Part shown: positions 55,445 to 63,711 of the stretch, piece after piece
How the letters are laid out: every line of letters begins with the position of its first letter
How positions within the stretch are numbered: the first letter of the stretch is position 1
Origin: JAJFJD01 sp965228425
GTDB taxonomy: Bacteria > Pseudomonadota > Alphaproteobacteria > UBA8366
DNA length: 64,000 nucleotides
Assembly: GCA_965228425.1 (NCBI GenBank)
Contig: OZ245815.1
Location: 1,550,001-1,614,000 of the forward strand
Reading direction: 5' to 3'
Translations under genes and position numbers: made by a program
The notes under the pieces: generated by a model
Database searches by the model: none
Seen by the model: only the letters and a program-made list of their open reading frames with translations
Told to the model about the DNA's origin: nothing

Positions 55445-56179
55445 TCAACTTGCCTTCTTGAGGTCGACGATAACGATATTCGCGAACAGCCAGAATGCGA
55501 TTAATGAAACGAAAAACACGACATCGCGGGATTCGATCAATCCCTGGGTCACCGCGTTGAAATGGGTCAGAAAGCTCAACGATGCAATTGTCTCGACAAA
55601 CCAGTCCGGGGTCCAGTCACGGAAGAAATTCAGGACGATGTCCAGGCCGCTCATCGTGAACAGAAAACAGGCGGTCGCCGCAATAATGAACGAGATCACC
55701 TGATTCTTCGTCAACGCCGACATGCATGATCCGATTGCAAGGAAGGCGCCGGCCATAAGAAGGCTTCCGATATAGCTGGCGAAGATCACACCGTTATCCG
55801 GGTTCCCTAATATGTTGACCGTGATCCAGATAGGAAAGGTAAGGATCACGGCGATCGCGCAGAAGGCCCATGCCGCGAGGAACTTACCGAGCACGGCCTC
55901 GTGCGTTGAAATCGGCAGAGTCATTAAGTTCTCGATGGTGCCGGTCTTTCTTTCTTCCGACCAGAGCCGCATGGCGACCGCCGGCACGAGCAACAAATAG
56001 AGCCACGGGTGATAGACAAAGAACGGCTGAAGGTCCGCCTGCCCCCGGAAAAGAAATGCGCCGAGGAAGAAGGTCAAAGATCCGGTGAGGGCCAGGAATA
56101 TAACGATGAACACATAAGCCAGCGGCGTGCCGAAATAGCTGGCGAATTCGCGCTTGGCAATGATGCGAATATTACGCAT
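55445..56179 (-). CDS. ABC-2 type permease (GldF-like)
   Basis: A 244-residue inner-membrane permease with six hydrophobic segments and the ABC-2 pattern. Motifs include FASYFGTPLAYVFIVIFL near residue 10 and RLWSEERKTGTIENLMTLPIS, pieces RKTGTIE and LMTLP, in the cytoplasmic coupling region. It overlaps the ATPase gene by eight bases, so the two are co-translated. Together with the ATPase and GldG-like proteins it would form a transporter of unknown substrate; a gliding function is not implied outside Bacteroidetes. Confidence 0.88.
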   Translation of the reverse strand: MRNIRIIAKREFASYFGTPLAYVFIVIFLALTGSLTFFLGAFLFRGQADLQPFFVYHPWLYLLLVPAVAMRLWSEERKTGTIENLMTLPISTHEAVLGKFLAAWAFCAIAVILTFPIWITVNILGNPDNGVIFASYIGSLLMAGAFLAIGSCMSALTKNQVISFIIAATACFLFTMSGLDIVLNFFRDWTPDWFVETIASLSFLTHFNAVTQGLIESRDVVFFVSLIAFWLFANIVIVDLKKAS

Positions 56180-57140
56180 TTCCGCCTCCGCCCTGTTTCT
56201 CCTCGGCGGTCATGTCCCAGAACACGTCGTCGAGCGCTCCTTGTTCGACGAACACCTCGCTGGTGGATAGCTCTTCTGCGCGCAGGAGATCGTTGATCTG
56301 TTGCGAGATTTGCTGACCCTTTTCGGGAAAGACCCGGAGATGGACGACGGCGCCCGATTTCTGTTCGACATCGATACCGGTCACACCGGCCATAGCGCCG
56401 ATTTTTGATCTGATCGGTCCTGCGTCGGCGTCGGTGGTGACGATCAGTACAGCATTATGATTCGTCGCTTTGGCGCGAAGCTCGTCTGGCCGGGCGTCTG
56501 CCCGGATTCTGCCACGGGCAATGATCACCGCGCGGGAACAAACCGCCTCTACTTCCTCCAAAATATGTGTGGAGATGACGATCGCCTTGTCGTGCGACAT
56601 TTCCCGGATCAAGGACCGGACATGGCGTTTTTGGTTCGGGTCGAGGCCGTCGGTCGGCTCGTCCATGATCAGGACCGGCGGATCGTGCAGCATCGTTTGC
56701 GCAAGACCGACGCGACGTTTGAAGCCCTTCGAAAGAGTTTCTATCGGCTGGCGCAGCACCTCTTCGAGGGAAACTTTTTCGACCACGGCGTCAACGCGGC
56801 GTTGCCGTTCGGCGCCGTCGAATCCTCGAATCTCGGCGATGAACCGAAGATACGATAAGGGCGTCATATCGCCGTAAGTCGGCGCCCCTTCGGGCAGGTA
56901 TCCGAGTTGACGCTTGACCGAGACGGGGTCCTGGCTGACGTCCTGTCCGCAGACCATTGCCCGGCCCGAGGTTGGGTCTAGGAAGCCGGCGACCATTTTC
57001 ATGGTGGTCGATTTTCCCGCCCCGTTCGGGCCGAGAAAACCGAGAACCTCGCCCGCTTCGACTGCCATCGATACATTGTCGACTGCCGTAATGGCGCCGA
57101 ACCGCTTGGTCAGCTGGTCGAGTTCGATCATCGGCGGCAT
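56172..57140 (-). CDS. ABC transporter ATP-binding protein (GldA-like)
   Basis: A 322-residue ATPase. Walker A GPNGAGKST, Q-loop in LGYLPEGAP, signature LSKGFKRR, Walker B VLIMDEPTDGLD and H-loop STHILEEV are all intact. The C-terminal 90 residues form a regulatory extension common to GldA/CcmA-type ATPases of ABC-2 systems. ATG 57140 (MPPMIEL) follows GAGG at about eleven bases; a GTG at 57152 adds four residues. First gene of the leftward ATPase-permease-GldG-DUF4340 operon. Confidence 0.9.
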   Translation of the reverse strand: MPPMIELDQLTKRFGAITAVDNVSMAVEAGEVLGFLGPNGAGKSTTMKMVAGFLDPTSGRAMVCGQDVSQDPVSVKRQLGYLPEGAPTYGDMTPLSYLRFIAEIRGFDGAERQRRVDAVVEKVSLEEVLRQPIETLSKGFKRRVGLAQTMLHDPPVLIMDEPTDGLDPNQKRHVRSLIREMSHDKAIVISTHILEEVEAVCSRAVIIARGRIRADARPDELRAKATNHNAVLIVTTDADAGPIRSKIGAMAGVTGIDVEQKSGAVVHLRVFPEKGQQISQQINDLLRAEELSTSEVFVEQGALDDVFWDMTAEEKQGGGGNA

Positions 57141-57470
57141 GGCTATCCGCACCTCTGTCGCGTCGCGAGGCCGGTCGTTCGGAGCCTCGTTCGCTGGGGC
57201 GAAAAAGCGTGTTTATCGGCGTTCCTCTGGTGCATTCCGGCTGATTTCCAGCACTCTTTATGGATCACAAGCCGGTTTGTATACCGCGAATGATGGAGGC
57301 AGGGAAACAGCTTCGATCAATGGGTCAATAAAAGGTGTCCCGATTTGGATATGCCGGGATTTGAGGTTGTGAATTTGCTGTCGTCAGCGGCGATGTGGCA
57401 GGCACGGTTGCGGAGTCTAAGGTATTTGCTGCGCCCTTAGATCGGTCGCCGCGGTGTCGGGCCTTCAGCG
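57141..57470. other. Gene-free stretch upstream of the ABC-2 operon
   Basis: About 330 bases that must hold the promoter of the leftward ABC-2 operon. A short dyad TCCCG/CGGGA spans about 57337-57360. No supported gene or terminator. Confidence 0.35.
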
Positions 57471-57668
57471 CTAGTGAATCGTGCCACAGCCTTCTTCGGA
57501 CAGGAGAAAATCCATGGCTCTAACGATTTCCCGGCAAGGTGTTTCGGATCCGGTATCATCGTCATCCCAGAGCGATTCGGCGGCCCGACGCGCTCCGTGC
57601 AGGGCATCCGATCCGTGCATTTCGACCAGGCGGTTGGCCAGTATCCATGTCTGTACATCGCGCCGCAT
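57471..57668 (-). CDS. 65-residue helical protein, DUF6961-like (copy 2)
   Basis: A 65-residue soluble protein, the same length as the copy at 1803-2000. Over the 47 residues from LANRLVEMHGSDA to IVRAMDFLL it aligns without gaps to IARLLVQKHGEDA and IVRAVDEIL of copy 1, with identical HG-x-DA and IVRA positions. ATG 57668 has GGAG eight bases before; an upstream ATG at 57743 would add 25 basic residues and is less likely. It lies just after the TauD dioxygenase gene (154-bp gap). Function unknown. Confidence 0.65.
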   Translation of the reverse strand: MRRDVQTWILANRLVEMHGSDALHGARRAAESLWDDDDTGSETPCREIVRAMDFLLSEEGCGTIH

Positions 57669-57822
57669 TTCGTCGCTCCGGCTGTTTCGAATAATACGAT
57701 TGAACCAGGAACGCGTCGGCGGGAATGTGATTGCAGTCACCAAAAATCGTTTGTTTCTGGAACTTTAGGGCTAGCAAATAGGGGCTAGGCTGGCTCAATT
57801 TTCACTAAATAGGTATAAAATC

Positions 57823-58713
57823 CTAAGCGGGCCTTGAGAGAGTCGCTATTTCGGTTGATCCGATTTCGTCGGTTACGATCGTCACCCGGTTCATGCGCCG
57901 GTCAGCGGGCCAATAGTCTGCGACGGCATAATGAAGGGCCGCGCGGTTGTCCCAAAAGGCCATGGAATTCCTCTGCCAGGCGAAGCGGCACTGATACTCG
58001 GGCTTCGCCACATGGCGAAACAGGAAATCCAGCACACGCTGGCTCTCCTCAAGGCCGACGCCCATGATATGTGTCGTAAAGCTCTCGGACAGATATAGAT
58101 GTTTGCGTCCCGTAACCGGGTGTATCTTGACCAAGGGGTGTTCAACCGGCGGGTTATCCTGGCGCATTTTATCCATCCGGGCGAAATTGTCGCCCTTCCA
58201 ACTGCGCGCTTTTGCGGGGCTTCCGTGCAGTTTCATGAATTCGTTAACGGCGCTCAATCCATCGAGATACGCCTTCATGCCGTCCGACAGGCCTTCATAG
58301 GCTGCGGTGAGGCTCGTAAATATCGTATCCCCGCCGGCGACAGGGACCTTTACGCCGTGCAGGATTGACCCGAATTCTGGGTTTTCTCGGTAGATTCCGT
58401 CCGTATGATAGTGGTTCACGTTGGGCGGCCGTTCGCGATCGTTGATCAGCACCTGCATTTCGGACACGTCGTCGAGGACCTCGAAGGCCGCACGCTGGGC
58501 TTTTCTAAGCGGTCCGAAACGGCGTGCGAAATCAGCATGTTGCTGAGGCGTTATCGTCTGGTCGCGGAAAAAGACGACATGCTGTTCCATCAACGCATCA
58601 TGTATTTCGGCGATGACTTGATCGTCGAGTGATTTGCTGAGGTCCACATCGCCGATCAAGGCGCCCACGTTCGGCGTGATCGGCGTGACGGTAATCGCTT
58701 TATAGGCCTTCAA
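57823..58713 (-). CDS. TauD/TfdA-family Fe(II)/2-oxoglutarate dioxygenase (second copy)
   Basis: A 296-residue dioxygenase with the complete triad His103-x-Asp105 (YHTDG) and His261 (WDNRAALH), and the cosubstrate Arg276 (MNRVTI). Typical TauD segments ARRFGPL, VAGGDTIF and HPVTGRKHLYLSE are present. It resembles the enzyme at 782-1615 in architecture but is clearly a different paralogue. Likely substrates are taurine-like or alkyl sulfonate compounds, not determinable here. It starts with TTG 58713 behind GGAG; no ATG is in register near this position. Confidence 0.88.
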   Translation of the reverse strand: MKAYKAITVTPITPNVGALIGDVDLSKSLDDQVIAEIHDALMEQHVVFFRDQTITPQQHADFARRFGPLRKAQRAAFEVLDDVSEMQVLINDRERPPNVNHYHTDGIYRENPEFGSILHGVKVPVAGGDTIFTSLTAAYEGLSDGMKAYLDGLSAVNEFMKLHGSPAKARSWKGDNFARMDKMRQDNPPVEHPLVKIHPVTGRKHLYLSESFTTHIMGVGLEESQRVLDFLFRHVAKPEYQCRFAWQRNSMAFWDNRAALHYAVADYWPADRRMNRVTIVTDEIGSTEIATLSRPA

Positions 58714-58810
58714 GTCATTTCTCCGAACCCTGGCTACGCAGGGACCAGGATAATCCTCTATCTCCCGTGTGCAAATTCAAACGCAGGCATGAGAGAAAGC
58801 TAAAACCAAA

Positions 58811-59077
58811 CTACCGGCTGTCACCTAAATCTTGATGGAACGCAGCAAGTCCAGCGTTGATCCGTCTTTGGTTTTTCTGCCAATCGGCGATGGACCGGAT
58901 GTGTGCGGCATAGTTCTGTCGGCATACGGATTCGTTCCAATACCAGGGTGGCATCACCGAATAGCGGCGCTCCAGCGCACTTCGCCATGATGAATAGTCG
59001 GGCAGGTGATGCGCCGCCGCCATCTCTCGTGCATCATCGAAGTCAAGGCCGCGCATATTTCCCAGGCCGCCCGTCAA
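58811..59077 (-). CDS. Hypothetical protein of the phage-like cassette
   Basis: An 88-residue protein, Trp/Tyr/Arg-rich in the middle (YSSWRSALERRYSVMPPWYW in pieces SSWRSALE and MPPWYW). Its TTG start at 59077 overlaps the stop of the gene before it (TTGA at 59074-59077), with GAGGG immediately upstream, so translation is probably coupled. No signal or membrane segment; no family recognised. Its place in a tight small-gene pair next to a phage-type repressor suggests mobile origin. Confidence 0.5.
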   Translation of the reverse strand: MTGGLGNMRGLDFDDAREMAAAHHLPDYSSWRSALERRYSVMPPWYWNESVCRQNYAAHIRSIADWQKNQRRINAGLAAFHQDLGDSR

Positions 59078-59325
59078 CCCTCGACCTCAAGCCCTTGACG
59101 ATGCAGCTGCCGAGCGACATTCCCGTCCCATTTGCCGTCTTTGAAGGTTTCTGGGGCGCCGCCAATGCCGCTGTCTTCGATATTGGACAGACCGTCCCGA
59201 AGGTCCTGGAATTCCTCTGCAGCGTGCCATCGATCCCATTCGAGCCAATCGGTTTCATCGCTCGGATCGCAGTCAGACAATGCCGGAGACATTGCCGGAT
59301 TAAACTCTCGATTGATTATAATCAT
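59074..59325 (-). CDS. Hypothetical acidic protein of the phage-like cassette
   Basis: An 83-residue acidic protein (WLEWDRWHAAEEFQDL, DSGIGGAPETFKDG) with no membrane segment. ATG 59325 follows GGAAGG with eight-base spacing. Its stop overlaps the TTG start of the 88-residue gene downstream. Family not recognised. Lies 185 bp beyond the XRE repressor gene on the same strand. Confidence 0.5.
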   Translation of the reverse strand: MIIINREFNPAMSPALSDCDPSDETDWLEWDRWHAAEEFQDLRDGLSNIEDSGIGGAPETFKDGKWDGNVARQLHRQGLEVEG

Positions 59326-59510
59326 AAGAATACCTTCCGAAAGCTGGCCGGTTTTGCCATAGAAAGTACACCTTGTAGAAAAGGGTGTATGGAAAAACGG
59401 TACAGACTTGCGGAATTCGATTCAACGCATACCCGTGCGAAATCGGTGTACGCGCGTGTCGATCATTTAGAAATACGCTTTCATGCGTATGTCGGTCTAT
59501 CAGCAGTGCG

Positions 59511-60068
59511 TCAAATGTCGGAGTTGGTTCCCGCGCTGTCGAGCAAAGCTCTTGCAAGCCGGCAGACGGATTCCGCCTCCCGATCCAAGTTCGGCCAGCG
59601 TTCTTCTTCGCGCAACGAAAAGAGCCGTGCATAAACTTCAGCGGTCATCCGTGCCAAATGATGATTTGTGAGGCGGAGAGAATTCGCCGACGCGCGTTCG
59701 TTAATTTTGTTCATGATGGCGGTCAGAAGATCGGGATCGATCAACCTTATTTGTTTATTATCAATAGTTTCAGAGAAATCAGGGCGTGCGATCCATAGGC
59801 TGTCGTGCTGCGCCCCTGCAAGAGCCAATACATCCCTATTGCGGATCGGCGGCGCACCTTTTCCGCAAAGCAACGGCGCGAGCGCGTCGACAAGATCAAT
59901 CGGCAGATAGGGTTTGCGGTATTCATTCTCATAATAGGCATAGGAAGAAGGGGAGCGACCGTAGTTCGATCCCGCCTCTTTCAAGGCGATGGCCAATCCG
60001 CGCACCGAATATCCGGCGCATTCACGCAACCGCTTGAGTTCCAAGGCCGCTTTCGAATTTGTCGCCAT
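59511..60068 (-). CDS. XRE-family repressor, phage-like
   Basis: A 185-residue DNA-binding protein. The first 70 residues form an HTH_XRE-type domain: LKRLRECAGYSVRGLAIALKEAG with the second helix region SYAYYENEYRKPYLP, given as LRECAGYS and YENEYRKPYL. The C-terminal part (about 100-180) is not a LexA-type peptidase; no Ser-Lys protease motif is visible. Divergent from the small-gene cluster at 60204, so it is probably its repressor. ATG 60068 starts the HTH cleanly; an in-frame ATG at 60128 extends into the divergent promoter. Confidence 0.7.
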   Translation of the reverse strand: MATNSKAALELKRLRECAGYSVRGLAIALKEAGSNYGRSPSSYAYYENEYRKPYLPIDLVDALAPLLCGKGAPPIRNRDVLALAGAQHDSLWIARPDFSETIDNKQIRLIDPDLLTAIMNKINERASANSLRLTNHHLARMTAEVYARLFSLREEERWPNLDREAESVCRLARALLDSAGTNSDI

Positions 60069-60203
60069 CAAGAGCTTGTTATTTGTTTCGCAAACTGGTG
60101 CCGCGCCGGTTTTCCGTACGAAATGCATCGAATATGTTTGACTATGTACGAAAAATTAGCACAGTAGTCTAGTAGTATTTTAAGTTGAATTGGAGGGTTG
60201 TAG
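60069..60203. promoter_or_regulatory. Divergent promoter-operator between XRE repressor and small-gene cluster
   Basis: The octamer GTACGAAA occurs at 60116-60123 and 60146-60153, thirty bases (about three helical turns) apart, and suits repressor half-sites. A TTGACT at 60138-60143 is a plausible -35; no clean -10 at 17 bases is evident. GTTTCG at 60085-60090 is an inverted partial copy. Confidence 0.45.
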
Positions 60204-60404
60204 ATGAAAGCAGATATTGCATCTAGCGATCTTGGGATTTCGGCTGATCGTTGTAGCGACGAGTATGACCGGTTTGCGGCCGGGCGTAGACAAGGATGTG
60301 TACCGCGCGGAGCGGCGGATTGTGCGGGTGTGACACCCGGTTTGTCGTGGGCGCATGCCTGTCCGAGAACGGGAGTGAATCCATCTTCCACGGGGCAGCG
60401 ATAA
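60204..60404 (+). CDS. Small hypothetical protein of the phage-like cassette
   Basis: A 66-residue Cys/Gly/Arg-rich protein (RCSDEYDRF, GCVPRGAADCAGV). ATG 60204 follows GGAGGG at six bases, one of the best ribosome sites nearby. Its TAA stop overlaps the next ATG (TAATG, 60402-60406), so the following gene is translationally coupled. Family not recognised; it resembles short early genes of temperate phages by position only. Confidence 0.55.
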   Translation: MKADIASSDLGISADRCSDEYDRFAAGRRQGCVPRGAADCAGVTPGLSWAHACPRTGVNPSSTGQR

Positions 60405-60619
60405 TGAACGTGCCGCAATTTCGGGCCGGTCCAGCCCAGAATTCCATGGATTATTGCACACGGCGTTCCGGGGCGCGTGCGCTTGCGCGGTCAATTGAGG
60501 CGGCATGGATAGATAGCGGACACGAAGTCCATTGTCGGGTTACACCGATCCGGAACGGCGAAGGCCGTATACTCTGTTACGCAATCACTTCGGACTTGCG
60601 AGACGGATTGCCACGTTGA
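60404..60619 (+). CDS. Phage-type hypothetical protein
   Basis: A 71-residue protein with ARALARSIEAAWIDSGHEV then RILCYAITSDLRDGLP. The pattern of a helix with ALAxxIxxxW, a strand and a terminal SDLxxGLP is common to small prophage-encoded proteins of alphaproteobacteria. ATG 60404 overlaps the stop of the preceding gene by one base and its TGA overlaps the TTG start of the DUF6362-like gene, making a coupled chain of three. Confidence 0.6.
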   Translation: MNVPQFRAGPAQNSMDYCTRRSGARALARSIEAAWIDSGHEVHCRVTPIRNGEGRILCYAITSDLRDGLPR

Positions 60620-61185
60620 ATCGGAGAGCGAGTGATGAGGCCGCCGGGCCAGGGGCACCTGACCGCCTGTTGGTGCCAGGTACATCGCAACGCGATGTCT
60701 GGTCACCTGACGATGTCCGGGATCGGTTGGATGATGCCGGGCGTACCTTGGTTGCTTTGCCCATGCCCAGAGGCGAACGACCGCAGGCAGTTCGGTCCCA
60801 TTGGCCGGAAACGGCGCGGCAGGCGGAAGACGCATTCTTCGCGCTGGTCGGGGCCGATGACCAGATCAAACAGGATTTTTCCCGGGACCATAATGCTGTA
60901 CGCGCGGTGCCGAGCGCCCGGGCGGTGGCACGTATGGAGGAGGTGCTGAACTGGCTCTGGTATCTCTCGGACGAACGAAAAAGGCGACTATGCCTTGCGC
61001 GTGCCCTGATTCATCCGATTAGCGATCGCCGTCTGGTCAGCTATCGGAAGCTTGGGCGCATTTTCGGGCTGCATCACGACACGATACGAGCCTGGCATGA
61101 TCGCGCGCTGTCGGAGCTGGCGCAGACGCTTACTCGTAACCGGGTACGCAAGAATGCGAAGCCCACTGTTCGGCGGAAGACTTGA
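60616..61185 (+). CDS. DUF6362-like phage protein with HTH
   Basis: A 189-residue protein resembling the DUF6362 family found in prophages. Motifs are WSPDDVRDRLDDAGRTL, LPMPRGERP, then SHWPETAR, and an RMEEVLNWLWYLSDE segment. The C-terminal region reads as a helix-turn-helix, KLGRIFGLHHDTIRAWHDRAL in pieces LGRIFGLHH and TIRAWHDRAL, and a basic tail. The TTG at 60616 overlaps the stop of the previous gene (TTGA), so this start is preferred over the upstream TTG at 60532, which would overlap that gene by 88 bases. Confidence 0.65.
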   Translation: MNRRASDEAAGPGAPDRLLVPGTSQRDVWSPDDVRDRLDDAGRTLVALPMPRGERPQAVRSHWPETARQAEDAFFALVGADDQIKQDFSRDHNAVRAVPSARAVARMEEVLNWLWYLSDERKRRLCLARALIHPISDRRLVSYRKLGRIFGLHHDTIRAWHDRALSELAQTLTRNRVRKNAKPTVRRKT

Positions 61186-61297
61186 TGGAATGGGTAGGAT
61201 GCCGTCGCGTCGCGACCTGATATAGTCATGGGGCAGGGACGAAAGACGGGCTCTCGTTGCATCGCGTTTGACGACACCAAGACAGGCAAGCATTTCC

Positions 61298-61948
61298 ATG
61301 ACCAAATACTATGTCCATCATCGCGTGACGGCGGAGCCCCATCATTGGCGCGATGTTAGCGATGAAATCCGCGGCGCCGGTGTGGCTCAACTCTCGGCTG
61401 CGGGAGGGGCGCTCTATGGCATTTGGCGCAGCCAAATTGGCCGTCCCCGTGATGAATTGACTGCAATCACGACATGGCACGACGAAGCATCTGCTTCAAC
61501 AGCCGCGAGCCCGCTTTGCGATGGGATATCGGGAATTCGCGATTGCGTTAGCGACGTGATGACGCCGACTTTGCGGCCTGATGATTCGAACCCGCCCGTT
61601 CGCCAGGGGAATTATGCGTTCCGCTGGTTCGAGACTCCTCCTCCGAATTGGGAGGAGTTTTTGGAACTTTGCGCCGGAGCTTGGCCGAACTTCGAAGCAT
61701 CTTATGATTCCCAAGTCATCGGTCTGTGGCGATGCAGCGTCGACGGTGAAGCCGGACACCGGAGCCTATTGTTGACGCGTCGACCGGATTTGGCGATGTG
61801 GGAGCGATCCAAAATTCCGAGCGGTGAAGTCGAGATGGAGGTGCGGCGAAAACTGAACCGCCGGTATGAGCTTTGTGAATGGACCTGCGTCTACACCACC
61901 ACTTTGCTGACGGCCACCGACAAAGTCGATTCCGCCCGTTGGACCTAG
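61298..61948 (+). CDS. NIPSNAP-like protein with two ferredoxin-like halves
   Basis: A 216-residue soluble protein whose two halves show the same pattern: a strand, a helix, and a GxLYGIWRSQIG-like or VIGLWRCSVDG-like strand followed by a tryptophan-containing loop (TTWHDEASAS and RPDLAMWERSK). This is the layout of tandem dimeric alpha-beta barrel or NIPSNAP domains. ATG 61298 (MTKYYVHHRV) is preferred; ATG 61268 adds ten residues. The gene converges with the LysR gene and their stop codons overlap in the palindrome CTAG. Function unknown. Confidence 0.55.
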   Translation: MTKYYVHHRVTAEPHHWRDVSDEIRGAGVAQLSAAGGALYGIWRSQIGRPRDELTAITTWHDEASASTAASPLCDGISGIRDCVSDVMTPTLRPDDSNPPVRQGNYAFRWFETPPPNWEEFLELCAGAWPNFEASYDSQVIGLWRCSVDGEAGHRSLLLTRRPDLAMWERSKIPSGEVEMEVRRKLNRRYELCEWTCVYTTTLLTATDKVDSARWT

Positions 61949-62874
61949 CGTGACATCTGCCGTGCTGGCCGCAAACCTTCCAGCAACATCCGGTCTGCCG
62001 CCAAGGTCTCGAACAGGAAATCGAGCACGGCCCGAATTCGGGTTGACCTTCGAAGGTCGGGATGCGTCAGAATCCAGACATCGGTCGTCAGATCCTCGCT
62101 CGGTTCGATGACACGCTCGAGTTCCGGATGCGTGTCACCAAGAAAGCAAGGCAGTATGGCAATTCCGAGCCCGTATCCCGCTGCCGCGGTCATGGCGCTG
62201 GTATTGTCGAACAGCATGGTAATTGCGCGCGGGTCGACATGCTGGGTCAGCCACTGTGCCGCCGAAAAGAAATTTAGGGCATCCCCGAAACCGCATATCT
62301 TATGACCGCTAAGATCGTTGATTGATGCCGGCCGGCCATGTCTTTCCAGGTAATTTTTGGCCGCATAGCCAGCGTATGCCATACGGGCGGCCTTTCGACC
62401 GACGAGATCGCCTTCCACGTGGCGTGCTGGGCGGATTGCGACATCCGCTTCGCGGCGGGTCAGGTCGGCGACCTGGTTGTCGACCGAGAAATCGAGCCTT
62501 ACGTGGGGAAATCGTTCCTGAAAGTCGGGGATCCGTTCAGGAAAATAGGCAATGGCCAGCGAATCGGACACCGAAAGGCGTACCGTCCCGCTCGGCTCAA
62601 GGTCGTGAGCTACGACCTGACGTTCCAGCGCCAGCATCGCCGTTTCGATATTCTCGATGCTCGGCAGCAATTCGGTTCCCAGTGTAGTAAGCGCCAGCCC
62701 ATCGGGTCGGCGCTCGAACAGAGGGCCCCCCAACTCATGCTCGAGTTTTTTCAGTCGGCGAAAGGCGGTTGAGTGATCGATCCCGAGATGCCGCGCAACC
62801 GAGACCAGATTGCGGTGCCGCGCCGCTGACAGAAAAACGCAGAGATGGTCCCAATTAGCGATCGATTTGTTCAT
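61945..62874 (-). CDS. LysR-family transcriptional regulator
   Basis: A 309-residue regulator. The N-terminal winged HTH is visible, with FLSAARHRNLVSVARHLGIDHSTAFRRLKKLE (pieces ARHLGIDHSTAFRRL) and FERRPDGLALT; the rest is the co-inducer-binding domain. Ligand unknown. ATG 62874 is chosen because MNKSIANWDHL is the typical length before the HTH; ATG 62880 or 62901 would add two or nine residues. Divergent from the cytochrome c' gene at 63068, which it might regulate; that is only positional. Confidence 0.87.
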   Translation of the reverse strand: MNKSIANWDHLCVFLSAARHRNLVSVARHLGIDHSTAFRRLKKLEHELGGPLFERRPDGLALTTLGTELLPSIENIETAMLALERQVVAHDLEPSGTVRLSVSDSLAIAYFPERIPDFQERFPHVRLDFSVDNQVADLTRREADVAIRPARHVEGDLVGRKAARMAYAGYAAKNYLERHGRPASINDLSGHKICGFGDALNFFSAAQWLTQHVDPRAITMLFDNTSAMTAAAGYGLGIAILPCFLGDTHPELERVIEPSEDLTTDVWILTHPDLRRSTRIRAVLDFLFETLAADRMLLEGLRPARQMSR

Positions 62875-63067
62875 CGGCATATGTGCAATTATGTTTTGCA
62901 AGTTTGCCAGTTTTCAACCGGGCAGACAAACGGCGATGCTGTCGGTTAAGGATTGCCTGTGGACTTTCGGCTGGCGGTGCTGCAGATCGCCGCACGGACG
63001 GGAGCTTGCGTGTGCATGCATCCACAGTCGAAGCGATCCAAATGATGACTCGACAGGAGGAATAGGA

Positions 63068-63565
63068 ATGCGTCTGGCCAGTAAACTAGCAAGTGTCATT
63101 GCGGTGGCTGCGGTCATTGCCCCGTTGGCATTATCGACCGCGTCGTTGAACGCAGCCGAGGGCGAGGCCGCTATCAAAGCCCGCATCGATCTGATGAAGA
63201 AAGACGTGCTCAACAATTGGAAGCCGATCAAGGCCTACGCCAAGAGCGGCAAGGGATCGCCGGCGGACGTTTCGCGCCACGCTAAAGCGCTAGGAGCGGC
63301 GGCAAAGAAAATCCCGGCGCTATTTCCCAAGGGGACCGGGCGCGGGGACTATCCTGACACGGTCACCCGGGCATTGCCGGATATCTGGAAAGATTGGAAA
63401 GGCTTCGAAAAAGCGACCCAAGACCTAGTCGATCAAAGTGCGGCATTGGCGAAAGTCGCCGACGGTGGAAATAAGGACGCCATCGTGAAGCAAATCGGAA
63501 TGACCGGCAAAATCGGTTGCGGCGGTTGCCATAAGCCCTTCCGGGGTGCCAAGGTCAAAAAGTAG
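63068..63565 (+). CDS. Cytochrome c' (class II cytochrome c)
   Basis: A 165-residue periplasmic haem protein. The signal peptide (residues 1-30, cleavage after NAA) is followed by four helices and the C-terminal haem motif Cys151-GG-Cys154-His155 (CGGCHK), the position typical of class II cytochromes c. Such proteins bind NO or protect against nitrosative stress, or shuttle electrons. AGGAGG precedes ATG 63068 by eight bases. It is followed by its own terminator at 63590-63643. Confidence 0.92.
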   Translation: MRLASKLASVIAVAAVIAPLALSTASLNAAEGEAAIKARIDLMKKDVLNNWKPIKAYAKSGKGSPADVSRHAKALGAAAKKIPALFPKGTGRGDYPDTVTRALPDIWKDWKGFEKATQDLVDQSAALAKVADGGNKDAIVKQIGMTGKIGCGGCHKPFRGAKVKK

Positions 63566-63589
63566 CCGATCCGACAACGCTACAACCCG

Positions 63590-63643
63590 CCCGATCCGTC
63601 GCCGCGCCGTTCAAAGTGCTGCGAGGGATCGGGATTTTTTTTT
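63590..63643 (+). terminator. Likely terminator of the cytochrome c' gene
   Basis: CCCGATCC (63590-63597) pairs with GGATCGGG (63626-63633) followed by A and nine T (63635-63643). The 28-base loop is long for an intrinsic terminator but can fold further. Confidence 0.7.
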
Positions 63644-63711
63644 GCCGAATCAGAGGCCTCGGCACCATCGCCTCGATAGCAATGGTCAATAGTGGTCTTG
63701 CAGCCGGTCGA

